Below are positions 11,196-23,184 of a DNA stretch of 64,000 bases, piece after piece; positions within the stretch are counted from its first letter, which is position 1; every line of letters begins with the position of its first letter. The DNA comes from Diplosphaera chodatii (lineage: Eukaryota; Chlorophyta; Trebouxiophyceae; Prasiolales; Stichococcaceae). The stretch covers positions 2,604,001 through 2,668,000 of the forward strand of contig JAALGY010000015.1 in NCBI GenBank assembly GCA_032358165.1, read 5' to 3'. The notes below the pieces were generated by a model that saw only the letters and a list, made by a program, of their open reading frames with translations, was not told the origin of the DNA and searched no databases. Both the position numbers and the translations under genes were made by a program.

Positions 11196-12790
11196 ATGGC
11201 CATGGCTGTGCACATGCATGCAAGCGCACATCTCCGCGCACAGCTGGAACCAGCCCAGCGCCCTGTCGCTTTGGCGTGCCCATCCAATAGCCCTGCTGCA
11301 ACAGCGGGCCTCAGGGGAGGGCCCGACGGGCAGTCTGCAGGTGCCTCATTTGCGGCAACCGCATGCTGCAATCCTGCTGCAAGTTTGTCGTTGAATGTAG
11401 CATCGACAAGACTGCACGAGAACGTGCGCATACTACTCATATTTGAACGTCGCAGTGCTGGGAGCGCACCGAGGCCCAAGGCACAACCGGAACAGTGCCG
11501 GGCGCGCCATTGTGGCAGCCGCCAGCGCCAATGGCCGCGGCCCAGTGGTGCTGGTTGACAACTACGACAGCTTCACATACAACCTGTCGCAGTACATGGG
11601 CGACCTGGGCTGCGAGCATGTGGTGTACAAAAACGACGAGAAGACGGTGGCGGAAATCCGGGCCATGAACCCGCGCGGCATCCTGGTGTCGCCAGGGCCA
11701 GGCGAGGCCCGTCTGCTGCATGCCCTGAACCGCTGCAGGAATTTCACGGGCCCAGTTTGCCTGAAGCAGGTCCCATGTCCTGAACGATGCTGTATCTTGC
11801 CACAGGTCGGCCAGAGGACTCCGGCATCTCGCTGCAGATCATACAGGTGAGGCCCAGCATGCACGGCTCTACAGCAGCAGCGATGCTCATGTTCGGCAGA
11901 TGCGCGATGTCCAAGCCGCTCTTCAGTGGTCCTACGATGTCGGAGCGGGCTGCATGGCCGGTGTGTGTTTGATGAACCCACCACGGCGAAGGGTGCCAGT
12001 CAGGTCCTTCATGTAACATCCGGGTTACCCCGCGCAGGAGATGGGGCCGGATGTGCCGCTGATGGGGGTGTGCATGGGACACCAGTGCATCGGGCAGGTG
12101 TTTGGCGGCACCGTGGTGCGCGCCCCCTGCGGCGTCATGCACGGCAAAACCTCCCTCGTGTACCACGATGGCACTGGGCTGCTGCAGGTGCGTTCGATGC
12201 CACAGCATGCCCCACTCATATGGTGTTGCACTCTTAATCGGCACGTTGGTAATGGTGCCGTGACACAGTTCTGCCACTCGCAAGGCCTCTTTCAGTGCAG
12301 CCGTGTGCTTTGCACCACGCTGCTGTGTATGGTGTTGGTGCAGGGACTGTCGACGCCTTTCCAGGCGGCGAGGTACCACAGCCTGGTGATTGATCGGGAG
12401 GGCTTTCCAGAGTCGGAGCTGCAGGTCACAGCGCAGACAGAAGATGGCACCATTATGGCTGTCCGGCACAAGCGCATGCCCCACATACAGGTATGCCTCG
12501 TCATTCTGCAATTGCACTGCTGCATTAGATGCCGTCTGTACAGTGTCAAGTTGACAGTCTGCAGCGGTCAGCATGCCCACTGCATGATGAGGGTCGCCTG
12601 CTTTCAGCTGCCGGCTTGTCGTACAGCACGAGGGCACCTAATCGCAGCAGCCAGCATTGAAAGCAATACTTCGACACATTTCTGGTTGACACTCACTGCC
12701 TATGTGCCGCAGGGTGTCCAGTTCCACCCTGAGAGCATCATCACCGACAATGGCCTCACGATTGTGCAGAACTTCATTGACACGCTGTAA
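11196..12790 (+). CDS. ASB/trpG: Anthranilate synthase beta subunit (glutamine amidotransferase), plastid
   Basis: Class I glutamine amidotransferase that feeds ammonia to the alpha subunit, making anthranilate from chorismate (first step of tryptophan synthesis, in the plastid). Exons 11196-11340, 11456-11701, 11806-11846, 12038-12187, 12344-12490 and 12713-12790 give 268 aa in phase. Residues 1 to about 70 form an Ala/Arg/His-rich transit peptide. The enzyme begins at VVLVDNYDSFTYNL and contains SPGPGRPEDSGISL. The nucleophile Cys is in MGVCMGHQCIG, and the catalytic His-Glu pair is in VQFHPESI. Intron 2 appears to use a GC donor (CAG|GCGAGG at 11702), needed to keep the conserved SPGPG-x-PEDSG. 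The start ATG sits in CGCCATGG, a good algal context. A long minus-strand open frame over this gene is a shadow. Confidence 0.93.
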
Positions 12791-13042
12791 AGGATGTAAA
12801 TGGTCAGCGTCTCTGTTGATTCACACCAGAAGAGCTACTGAAACATGCAGAGAGATCTACGGCATGTCAAGATGATACATTTGAGCAAGAAGATCTCCGT
12901 CAATACTGTGCATATACCCGTCAATAATAACTGTGGCATCGAATGCATGCCCAGCAATCTTGCACAAAACTAAGCCCATGGCAGCGGTGGATGAGTGCAA
13001 TACAACGCCGACAGTGCTATTGCCAGTATGTCCGTTAGGTCC

Positions 13043-14097
13043 TCATGACCGAAGCCGTGGTAGGTGCAGAGGGCCCTGCCGGACTGATGTGCGCATGCGA
13101 CCTCGGAGTCTGCCCCTGCCGTCTTGGCTGCAATTGGAGGCGCAAGAGACGTGGTGCCTGCTGGACACGCCACTGCGCCGACGGCCAGACTCTGGTGGGC
13201 TGAAGCCCAGGGTGAAGACGCAGCTGCCGAGGGGCGGCCCCTGCAACCAGGCCGGGGCGCTGCTGCTGATTTGGCTGCCCGCTGCTGCACTGTCGCTGGT
13301 CTGGGTGCCTAATATTGACGGCAGTGGCTGCTGGAGAAGCTGCGCCGCTGGAGCAGTTGCACTGCCATCCCCTCTGCCACTGTACCAGGCTGCACGCTCC
13401 TCTTCCCAGTTCAGCGGCATCTGATGTGCACGCTCCCGTGCCTTGGCCTCCTCCGGAAACAATGCCATGATTGTCATTTGCAGGCGCCTGTGTAAATAGA
13501 AAAACTGGTGTTCACCGGTCATCTGGGCACCAGCAACCTGTCTATCTAATCACGATGCTTTTCAGGCGACGAGGGCATCCTTGAGGGCATAGGCAACTAT
13601 TCACTTGCAGACATCAGGGACTCTGTGTGATAGTAGCCTGCGGCACAAGGGGCACTTCGGTGTCCTGCACGACACACATCACCATCCGCACGCCAGGGTT
13701 CGATGGGCTGACCATGCCTCACTAAGCAGGCATGGCGGTGTTTGCTCAGCTGCTGCGTCCCCGGCAGCTGCTGCTCACCTCTCCTGTGAAGCCACGCAGG
13801 CGCTGTAGCACGGTTCGCAGAAGTCATGGCCGCAAGGACCTGCGCAACCGTGATCCAGAGGATCCGCTGTACTGTCATGGTTTTGCTGTGACACTGCCAC
13901 ACTTGCATCAACCGCACCATGCACGGGTGGAACATGTCCAGGCAACATCATGTTCAACGCTGACGCCTTTTGTGCATGCACTTTGCCATTTCGCGCAGCG
14001 CACCCACGACTGGGTTGTACAGCAAGCTCCAGCAGATTGCGCACTGAAAGTCATCCAGACTAGGCGGCACGGCCTGCGCCATGCCTTCCGCAACCAT
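13043..14097 (-). CDS. C3HC4 RING-finger protein (probable E3 ubiquitin ligase)
   Basis: Exons (minus) 14097-14004, 13839-13779, 13664-13605 and 13487-13043 join in phase to 219 aa. The RING is assembled across three exons: CAIC (residues about 19-22), PCGHDFCEPC, then CPLC, with NPV between the first and second metal pairs, a complete C3HC4 set. A helix follows (LFPEEAKARERAHQ) of the kind seen after RING domains in LON/UHRF-type ligases. The tail is Gly/Ser/Arg-rich and unassigned. The start ATG (MVAEGMAQAVPPSLDDFQ) is directly before the RING. Role inferred from the domain: E2-dependent ubiquitin transfer; substrate unknown. Convergent with the trpG gene, 252 bp away, and divergent from the CCDC40-like gene. 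Confidence 0.82.
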
Positions 14098-14618
14098 CTT
14101 AGGAAACTAAGAGCCCATTATCAAGTCAGGTTAATTGATTAGACCGTGCGCAGTTCGCAGTCAGGGGTGAACGGAGGGGCCTGTGTAGATTGATGCTGCG
14201 TGCTCCTCTGGTGCCTGACAACCTGTGTTGATGCCCTGTGGCGATCCTGTCAGCACCCGCAAACGAGCTACAGCTAGGGCACGCAACAACGCTGCTCCGA
14301 CGCTTTGCAAGTTCCATGTGCAGAGTGATGAGAGACCTGATGCTGTTTGCCGTGTCAGCGCACGACTGTCAGTCATGTGTCAGTCAGTACATACCCTGCT
14401 GCAGGCACGATGCCAAAGTTACCTCGGCAAGTCTGCACACAGCCAAGGCAAGTCTGTAGTGTAACATGTATTCACAGACGTGGTCGTGACGGGCAAGCGG
14501 CCCGTCAGAACATAAGCACTGACCGGATTGACCGGTCCAATATACATTGGCATTTGCTGTGCGTCGTGTACTCCGCGATCCTTGATATTGTCTGGCCTGC
14601 GACAGTCCGCGGAGTCAC
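14098..14618. promoter_or_regulatory. Bidirectional promoter region, RING gene / CCDC40 gene
   Basis: 521 bp between divergent ATGs at 14097 (minus) and 14619 (plus). No open frame of note and no clear core promoter element. Confidence 0.45.
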
Positions 14619-17600
14619 ATGGATATCATACAGGAGGAGGATCAGGAAACTGCTGACACGCTTCTGCTTGACGACCGTAACAGTGCTGCATATGATGGCG
14701 CAGCAAACCTGCAAAGCGATGCGCAGCCAAACGAGGAACCCGGCGAGGATGCCGAATCAGCTGAAAGAGGGGACCATCCAGGCACATATTCGCCAAAGTA
14801 CAGTATCTGTCATCCGACAGATCCTGCGGGTGGGCAGAGCAGCACCACAGCAGTGGATGAAGTGACGCCTGCAGCAGTCAATGGTGATCCTGATCAGTCA
14901 GACCGAGAGCCGAGCGTAGATGCCAGTCCTCATTCAGATGTCCGCACAGGGCGAGACAATACCGAACTTCAGGCAGTCCCTCGGCTGGTCACAGCAGGCA
15001 ATGTGGTTACTGCGGAAGCGGTGCCTTCAATGGCCCAAGGCATTCCGCGAGTTCACAGCGGTGATGGTGCAGCGGAAACTGTCGGAACCTCGCATTACTC
15101 TACATCTGATCCCGCAGACAGGACATACATTTTGTTTGAGACGGCGGCAGGACCCCAATCAGACGCCAGCAGTGATGGTGATGATCATGAAGCTGACTTT
15201 TTAGCCAGGCAGCCAACCAGACAACAAAGTAGTGAGTCCGTTCCATCGCCTGCAACGCTTGCCGATGGTTTGGTAGAACCGCACTCAGAGGCGCCGAATG
15301 ACAGCGCCGGTGTGCAAGATGCTGACAGCAAGATGCAGGCTGGCCACATCCAGCCAGATAGTGGGGACTTGGCAGGCTTCCAAAAGCCGACATTGCACCT
15401 TCATCAGCCCGCACAGCCCAGCCCAGCTGCGGATCAAGCTGTCTATGGTGTTGACAGCATAGTACAGCACGGCAGTGCTGTGCCACCGCCCCCGCAGGAG
15501 CAGCAGCACGGCATGCAGCTAGCGCCAGGCAGGCGGCACTCGGTGCAGCGTGCAGCGGCGCTGCCTGCGCCCGAGGACATTGGGGACAGCAAGGCAATTG
15601 CAGCGGCGCAGGCGACGCTGCGCCAGCAGCTGCTCTCGACTGCAGCGTGGATGGAGGGCCAGCTGGCCCAGCTGAGCAAGGCGGCTCAGGTGCGTCACAG
15701 TCGAGACAGCATATGAACAGGGTACCTGTGACACAAGCTGCATGCTTAACGCTGCCGACCTTCTAGAATGCAGGTTGCAGCCGCTGAGCGGCAGCTGGCA
15801 GGAGTTCAGTTGTACGAAGTCCAGGAGCAACTACATGCCAAGCAGGTAGACTGGCATGAGGCCTAATGGGGAAAAGACGCCTGCGTTCTGTTAGTCAGGC
15901 CTGCCTGCGCCTGATGGAGACTATGCTACATCCCTTGCTGCTGTGAAGCTTCTGAGGAACATGCAGAAAGGCCTTGTGCATTGATGCTGAACATGCAGGC
16001 AGAGCAGCAGGCAAAGCAGGCGGCCTTGGAAGCAGCAGCCGCCACGCGTGCGGAAGCAGAGCAGCGGCTGGCCGCGAATGAGAAGGCGCACGCTGAGTCC
16101 CAGGCAGCCGCCCAGGCCGCCAAAGACAAGGTGTGAATCTGCGACACGAGCTGCAGAGCTGCTGTTGGTACCTCGCCCACCACAACAACACATCCCGTAC
16201 CCTCACATTTGCATCTGCATGCAGGTGGCAGAACTGAAACAGGAGCTGTTGGGCCAGCGCACCAATCTGCTGCGGGCGCGGGACTACAACGAGGCCATCA
16301 GCAGCGAGCTCGCCGTCACACAGAGGCGTGCCACTGCTGCTGCTGCTGCACACAGTGTTCCGCTGCAGAGCCTTGGACTTGTAGGCAGTGTGCTGGGCAG
16401 ATGGTGGCCTCCGGCAGCAGTCAGTGAAATGCTGTCAGCCTTATCTCCTGTGTGCCTGCAGGCAGACATATGCTACAGAGGAAGCGGTGCAGCGGCTGGA
16501 GGCTGAGCAAGCCAAGGGCGATGAGTTGATCCTGCGGCTGGAGGATCAGCTGCGCAGTGCGGATGCCGAGCTTGCGAGGTGACGAACTGTGCACTTGACA
16601 TTCTCGCCATGCCAGCTTTGGCTACCATTCAACCGTTCTGCCGCATTGCAAGTTGCTCAGTGCAGTTGCACGGTGAAGCGGAGCATCTCGGCATAAGACA
16701 CAACATGTACTCACAGAAAGTTGGTCTGCTTGCTGACCTCAGGGTGAGAGCTTCAGCTGCAAGATGTCAGCAGCGTGTCGCCGAGCACAGCGAGGTCATT
16801 GCCCAGACAGATGCAGCGGCGGACGGCGTGCGGGCAGAGACAAAGGCGCTGGTGGCGCAGTGGCAGGACAGCCTGAGCCAGCTGCGGGCTGCTGATGCCG
16901 CCATGCAGGTGTGTGTACTGGCCCCTCAGCCTTCACGCTGTACTCTAGCAAGCGATCATTGCAAGCGGCCATCGAGCACACCGTCTACGATACATCGGTT
17001 GCTTGATTGCCAGCAAGGCATCTGCCGTCAACATACGGCATGAAATGCTCACCGTACTGGACCGTGTTGCCGCTCTCATGGTGGGTGGCGCGACTGCCAC
17101 CAGCTATGGGCCGGCAGCGTCTGAGACACTCTTGCTTCTGGACTGCAGGCGGCAGAGGGGCGGCTGGCGAAGCGCCACGACGAGCTGCGCACAGTGCATG
17201 CTGAGTGCGCCGGCATCAGGCGAGATGCGGCCGCTGCGGCTGCAGCGGCTGAGCAGACGCAGGCGACCAAGCAGCTGTTAGTCGACACGGCCGTGATGCT
17301 AGAAGCGAGGACGGAAGCTGCTCAGGCCGCCACAGCAGCAGCACTGGTGAGGGCTCTGTACGAAAGATGATGCATGGTTCCAATGGCCAACAGATGTTTG
17401 AAACTTGACTGGTTGCTTAGCATGTTTAAAAGGCAACAGTGGAAATGCATCAACCTGCACATTATCTGGCATCACCCGGTAGGAGCAAGCGGCAGCGCAG
17501 CAGACGGACGTGCGGAGGCTGGAGGCAGAGCTGGCAGCCGCACATGCAGCAGGCAAGAGGCTTGCGGCTGAGCAGGCGGAGGTGGAGGCCGCGCAGGCTG

Positions 17601-20600
17601 CGACAGACCAGGACATCAAGGTCGTGTGCTGATGTGCTTCAGACACAGTGAACTGTGATGATCAGGAAAGCACTGAGCCGCCAGTCAAGCATGCTGCGTC
17701 ACAAGCCACACGGCGGGGGATTTGGCCCGGGATTTGGCCCTGGACAGCACAGTCTCCTCAAGCAGACGTATGCTTGGCTCCTCGGCAGAGTCAATCGACA
17801 TCTGTGGGATTCATGCGGCAGTGCCTGTGCTGTGCAGGCAGCGCAGGCGCAGGTGCTGCAGCGGGTGCTGGGGCAGGCGCAGGCCCGGCGGGCAGCTGCC
17901 CGGTCTGTGGCGCACATCGCTGCCCAGCAGGCGCGCACGGCGGCGGCGGAGGCGGCCCTGGAGGGCGTCAGGGACCGTTTTGCCCGCATTGCGCAGGAGA
18001 CCGCCGAGTCAGAGGTTTGTAGGGCACTGCCATATCTCTGTTTTGGCCTTTCAGGTAGCCAACGAATGCATACCTCAAGCGGACAGACCACACGCAGGCT
18101 GCATCGGGCCACAAGGCTACAACATAGCCATTGCAGTTCCAGGTTCTCTGGTATCACAGTCAAGCAACATGTTGCGATGGCAGCATGGTGCCTGAACATA
18201 CCATCTCTCCCTCCTGCATCCCATGCCGTGGTGGGCACCCGTACGTAGGTGCAGATGCTGCGCCTGGCGGAGGAGCGGGCTGCACTGGACCGCCAGCTGG
18301 CGGCGGCGGAGGGGGAGGTGGTGCGTCTGGGCGAGGACGAGCAGCGGTGCCACGCGGCCGTGGAGAGGGCGCTGCGCCAGGTGGGACATATACTCTATAG
18401 TCTAGAATAGTCTGGAATAGTCTAGAATCTCTATACCATTCACTAGGTAACACAACAACCACGCACACAGCCTGTTGTGCCCAGCTCAAGGGCAGTGGCA
18501 TGTTGCTAGGTACCTGATTCCGATGCAACTGTAAAGTGAGGTCTCACAGGCACCAGGTGTGCGGCTGCCTGCAGGTGGATGTGCTCAACCGGCGCTACGA
18601 GAAACTGACGGCCGACCTCGGCAAAGGCGAGGACACAGGTGAGCAAAGGGCTTTGAGCACGTTGGCAGGAAGCAAACGATGCTCTGCCAGCTCAGAGCAG
18701 CGAAGGCAGGTGTTGGATTGGTGTGTGCCTTCTGTTCTTACTGCATCCGTGACAAAAAATCATTTTGCAAGTGCTCAGGACTCCTGTGCTGCAGGGCCGC
18801 TGGAGGCGCTCATCAGGGAGACACAGGCGCAGCTGGCGGGGGTGCGCGCCGACAGCGGCCGCCTGCAGCGCGTGTGGGCCGCCCGCCAGACCGCGCTGGC
18901 TGCCCTGCAGGTGTGATCTCACATGACCAGGCCGCTCCTTGTCGACGTACATGCAGAGGGTGCCTACAGAGCAACTGCAACACCTGTCAGCTGAGATATG
19001 CAGCATTTGCCGTGCGCTGGCCCTGCTTCTGCTAGCATGACATATCCGTCTAAAACTCTTCACGTATGGGATTATAGCACCTCAAGTGTGCGAGCAGCTT
19101 GATCCATGCTCCGACCGCAGGCAGAGAACGCAGCCCTAGAGGAGGCGGCGGCCCTGAAGCAGCGGCATATTGCGGTGCTGACCGTCAAGCGCACCCGCCT
19201 GGAGCGCGAGTGCGCTCGCACTCTCTGCTGTGATCAGAAGATTGTATGTGCCTCACATCCATTCTCCTTCAGACACTTGACGCTCACAGTTGTCAGACGC
19301 TGGCAGTGGTGTCTGTATGGCAGCTCCAGCAGTGGAGTTGCGCATGCCTCCGCAGCAGCAGGACGATGCAGTGTCACAGTGGAACCTCGTCAAGCCTTCG
19401 CCTGGCAGGCTGACGGCAGAGGAGCTGGAGGCCAAGCGGCTGGACCGCGAGATGGCGACGCACCGGCAGGACCTGGCACAGGCGGACGCCGGCTTTGCTG
19501 CTGCGGCAACAGAGGCGGGGCAGCTGGAAGGAGAGCATGCCGCACTGCAGGCCACCATCGTCAACGAGCTTAAGGTGCTCTCTGGTGTCGTGTGGCACCA
19601 GAGCAAGCGGGCCTCTGGAAGTGTGCCATGCACGCAGCAGTGGCTGGCTTGCTGCAGCAGCTGCACTTCGCGGATGATCATATCGGTGGAAACTGCTCAA
19701 CTGCGCAGCAGCGCTGCCAAGCTGTCAGCTGCTGATGCGTCTAGGAACTGGAGGCACAAGCGCAGCGGCTGCAGACGGACATAGCTGCAGGGCAGGCGGC
19801 CGCCGGCCAAGCTTCTGCAGTTGCCGCCGCCGCTGCAGCAGCCGTGAAGCAGCTCGAGGCTGACATCCAGGCCGACCTCAGAACGAAGGCAAGCGGCGAG
19901 TGGCTTGGAACATGTCGCCTCAGCAAGTTGACTGGGTGACCTACCGTGAGATACACCTTGCTACCAGAAGTGCCGTCGTCAGGAAGCAACATTTAGCATG
20001 AAATCAACTGTGCTTCGAAATGCAAGTGCGGTTGTCACAGGCAGAGGTGAACCCCCATGCTGTGGAGGAGGCGACGCGGCCGCTGCAGCAGGCCCTGCGA
20101 GACGCGCAGCTGCGGCAGCGGGAGGTGGCGCGGGACACTGCCACGGCACAGGCTGCGCTCCAGGCGGCACTGGGCCGGCGGGAGGCGCTCGAGATCAAGG
20201 CCAGTGGCAGAAGTTTAGACTGCATTAGCATATAAGCCGGTTGCTGAGCGGCCATCGACCTGATGTACGTCAGGCTCCAGAGCTTTATCGGGAGTTGGCA
20301 GGCTGACCAACTCCTGCCAATGTGCAGGAGCGAGCTGCAGCCGAAGCGGTGGCACCATCCGGCAGCTCGCCGGTGAAGCAGCTGCGGGCCGCAGAACTGC
20401 ATCGCGGTCTGCGTAATGCCACGAAGGAAACACTGGTGAGCTTGGCCCTGTTTATCACAGACTGCCTGCAGTTGCAGCACGGTATGCACCTGCAAGACAG
20501 TGACGCTGCATGGCAAGGGCCTGCTGGCAGGACCTCACGTCATGTGGCTTCTCAGCATGGTGCCAAGCGTCGGTGATGTACATGCGGACACTCATGCACG

Positions 20601-21394
20601 CCCTCTGGGTCGCGCGATCAGGCCGCCAAGGCAGGCCTGGCGGCCTTGCAACAGCAGCAGCAGGATGCAGCGGCGGCAGCGGCAGAGGCTGAGGGCCGGT
20701 GCGCGGCGGCGCGTGCAGCGACGGAGGAGGCAGAGGCAGCAACTCAGCAACTGCAGGCCGGCAGGGTGCAGGTGCGGCAGCATATTTCTAATTCCCTGTA
20801 CTCCTCTGGAAGTCAAGGCTGTCAACATGTCATCCTCGAGGTGCTGATGGCCGCCTTGGGTTTTGACCAAGGCCATGTTGACCTGCAACCATCCTGGCAT
20901 TTGATGGCCAACTTCCCTAAAGATGTCGACTTGTGAGTAACAGCATTTCACCATCATCAGGCGCTGCAAGTCACTGCGTTGCTGCAGCGGCGAGCAAAGA
21001 GGTACGACTGCGCAGCCGCTGGCAAGCTGCGGCTGCATACTACAGAGCCGGCAGCAGCGCAGCAGGTGGGCCGCCTTAGTGGATGTCACCGTCCAACCTT
21101 AACGCTGGAGATCCTGCCCTGACAGCATGCAGGGGAACAGAATCACCCACGTCAGAATCACCCATGTCATCGTCGCTAAGATGCACTGCTCCTGTATGTA
21201 CGTATATGTGTGTATCTGCAGTTCACCCTGTTCACCGATGCAAAGAACCCCATGTTCCTACGTGCTCCCATTTCTAGGCTGAGGCACGGCATGCAGCGGC
21301 AGTGGCAGCAGCGGAGGCGGCAGGGAGACAGTACCCACAAGCCGGTGCGGCACTGCAGCTGATCGTCAAAGGAGTACAGCCGCTAGTTTCATGA
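14619..21394 (+). CDS. CCDC40: CCDC40/FAP172-like axonemal coiled-coil protein
   Basis: With CCDC39, CCDC40 forms the 96-nm molecular ruler on ciliary doublets that sets dynein-arm and radial-spoke spacing. Twenty exons join in phase to about 1195 aa: 14619-15689, 15774-15845, 15999-16130, 16225-16325, 16462-16578, 16764-16908, 17149-17346, 17483-17620, 17838-18014, 18249-18380, 18575-18638, 18795-18910, 19121-19243, 19356-19574, 19745-19888, 20041-20199, 20328-20435, 20622-20771, 20961-21065, 21278-21394. Exon 1 encodes an acidic, disordered 357-aa N-terminus; the rest is continuous Ala/Gln/Glu coiled coil. Family marks I recognise: LVAQWQDSL, VLNRRYEKLT, then GPLEALIRETQAQL with the following RVWAARQ, and LGRREALEIK. 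Introns after exons 4, 15 and 16 seem to use GC donors. The exon 13/14 junction is the least certain. A generic coiled-coil protein is the alternative. Confidence 0.82.
18398..18428. repeat. Three 10-bp repeats in CCDC40 intron 10
   Basis: Three near-identical units ATAGTCTAGA / ATAGTCTGGA / ATAGTCTAGA just inside the intron after exon 10. Confidence 0.75.
21138..21167. repeat. 15-bp direct repeat in CCDC40 intron 19
   Basis: CAGAATCACCCACGT followed directly by CAGAATCACCCATGT, 14 of 15 bases identical. Confidence 0.8.
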
Positions 21395-21778
21395 ACGTAT
21401 TTGCACAACATCTTAGCGGCGTAAAGCTTCAGCCGTCTGTGGCGGCCACCTCCACGCAGCTGCCCGTTAGTTGGAACAGTTGGGTGTCATCTGGCGTCAG
21501 CGCAGACCTGCATCTAACCCCTGTATGTGAGAGCGAGAACTGGTGGGTCGATAATGCCGCCGTCAATTGGTGCAGCTATGGCGGGTTTTGGCATCACCGA
21601 GATCTGCAAGATTCAAAGCAGATTGACGTCAAATCTGACACGGACGCTCCGACGGGAGCGTCTTTTGATCAGCCTGCAAGCAACAACAAATCAGCCCAGA
21701 CATGAGTACTAGCCCCGCACGAGCTTTGGAAAGGCTCAGTCTCTCATGCGCATGCTGACATTTTGAAAAGGGTAAAGG
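21395..21778. other. Short intergenic region with a hairpin
   Basis: 384 bp between the CCDC40 stop and the GST start on the same strand. It must hold the CCDC40 3' end and the GST promoter. A perfect 8-bp hairpin followed by four T lies at 21643-21666. Confidence 0.5.
21643..21666 (+). repeat. 8-bp hairpin followed by T4
   Basis: GACGCTCC, loop GACG, GGAGCGTC, then TTTT. The shape is that of a bacterial intrinsic terminator, but it sits 113 bp upstream of a eukaryotic gene's ATG, so the meaning is open. Confidence 0.6.
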
Positions 21779-22471
21779 ATGGCCGAGGCAGCGACAGACT
21801 TCTACTACATGACCGGCTGCCCCTGGTGCGTCAGCGCGCATGTAGCTCTGCAGGAGGCCGGTGTGCAGTACAACAGCCACACGCTGGACCTGCGGGCAGG
21901 TGATCAGAACAAGAAGGAGATCAGAGCGCTGAACCCGCGTGGCACGGTGCCAATCTTTGTGGATGAGGGGCCCATCGCGCTGAACAGCGCCCTGGCAATC
22001 ATTACTTGGGTTCAAGATCACCATAGTAGCCGCGGGCAGAGTCTCCTGCCGCCGGCAACCGACGAAAAGCACCGCGCATTGGTATGGCAGCGGCTGGCGG
22101 ACAGTCAAGGCCTCGCGGACAAGGTGACGGCGCCCATACGCTTCAAGCTGCGCGATGCCCACAAGCCCATGAACCCTGAAGACGAAGTGCGCTTTGGGGA
22201 GCTGATCGGTCAGCTGCGCACGGAGTTGGGTTTCTGGGAGTCGTACCTGACGGCCAACCTACATGTCGCCTGTGATGACTACACTGTGGCCGACATTGCC
22301 GCAGCCCCGTTTCTGCTGCTGGCAGAGCATGTGGGCGCGACATATGCTGCGTTCCCGCATATCAAGCGGTATCTTGGCCGGATACGAGATCGTCAGGCGG
22401 TTTCCAAGGTGCTGGAGATGCACGGACAGGCAGGGACGCAGCAAGGGAACGTCTTTGGCGGTGCCGTCTGA
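21779..22471 (+). CDS. Glutathione S-transferase with CPWC active site, intronless
   Basis: A single-exon protein of 230 aa with the two-domain GST fold. The N-terminal thioredoxin half starts DFYYMTGCPWC, with the glutaredoxin-like CPWC at residues about 14-17. The cis-Pro motif GTVPIF and the glutathione-binding segment ALNSALAI follow. The all-helical C-terminal half contains the N-capping motif DDYTVADIAAAPFL. A redox-active Cys at the helix start suggests thiol transferase, dehydroascorbate reductase or deglutathionylation activity rather than classical conjugation; this is inferred. There is no targeting peptide, so it is probably cytosolic. The start ATG is in AGGATGGCC. Like the ClpR gene it lacks introns. 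A TGTAA motif lies 145 nt after the stop. Confidence 0.88.
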   Translation: MAEAATDFYYMTGCPWCVSAHVALQEAGVQYNSHTLDLRAGDQNKKEIRALNPRGTVPIFVDEGPIALNSALAIITWVQDHHSSRGQSLLPPATDEKHRALVWQRLADSQGLADKVTAPIRFKLRDAHKPMNPEDEVRFGELIGQLRTELGFWESYLTANLHVACDDYTVADIAAAPFLLLAEHVGATYAAFPHIKRYLGRIRDRQAVSKVLEMHGQAGTQQGNVFGGAV

Positions 22472-23184
22472 TCCCTAGTGGTAGGAAGACTGTTGGATAG
22501 ACAGCCTCAGTGAAGCCACAAGCGCCATCAATGCTCCTGCTTTGACTGCTGCCTTCACTTCAGCCTCGGCAAATACACAGAGAAATTACCTCTTCGCACC
22601 CTGCCCTTTCTGATGATGTAAGAGTACAGAAACCAGGTCTGCTGCCGTTTCACTGAACAGAGCGCCTGTTCTCCTGCTCTTGATTGTTCAGACATGTGCA
22701 CATCGGCAGAGTCCGGTACGTATAGAATGAACCTGAGGAATCACCTATTGTCTGTCAGAGTGGCGCTGTCACACCCAACAAAGCGTGCACAGAGCTGAAG
22801 AACATGTAACGCTGCCAATGCATATCGTTGCGGACCCTGCATGCAGCAGCTCACGCAGCCCACCCTGTATGACTGCCACACCATGCACTGCCGGGCTTGA
22901 TGAGGTGGCCCTCGTCACACTTGAGAGAGCAGCCCTTGCCTCCCCTTGCGGTCTTGTGATGCCTTCAGAATCCATGCCCTGCAGAGAGCAACACCTAGGG
23001 GCAGTTCTTACCTACCCCCACAACACCATTGACACATTAGAGCACCTGATCATACGACCTCATTGGGTCAGCATGGCGGTGCATAATACAACGAGAGCCC
23101 AACCGACAGACAATGCATCCTATGTATTGGCAGTGTAATGTGGCAAATGCAGGTGCTGGCGTCTGATGATGGCCACCTGATACG
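22472..23184. other. Convergent 3' flanks of GST and an unknown minus-strand gene
   Basis: 713 bp without a supported exon. Plus-strand TGTAA motifs occur at 22617-22621 and near 22805. Confidence 0.4.
22617..22621 (+). terminator. TGTAA polyadenylation signal, GST gene
   Basis: TGTAA, 145 nt after the intronless GST stop codon. Confidence 0.45.

Noticed and set aside
11744..12637. 297-codon minus-strand open frame
   Set aside because: Antisense to the anthranilate synthase exons and introns, no family resemblance; the plus strand carries the conserved amidotransferase motifs.
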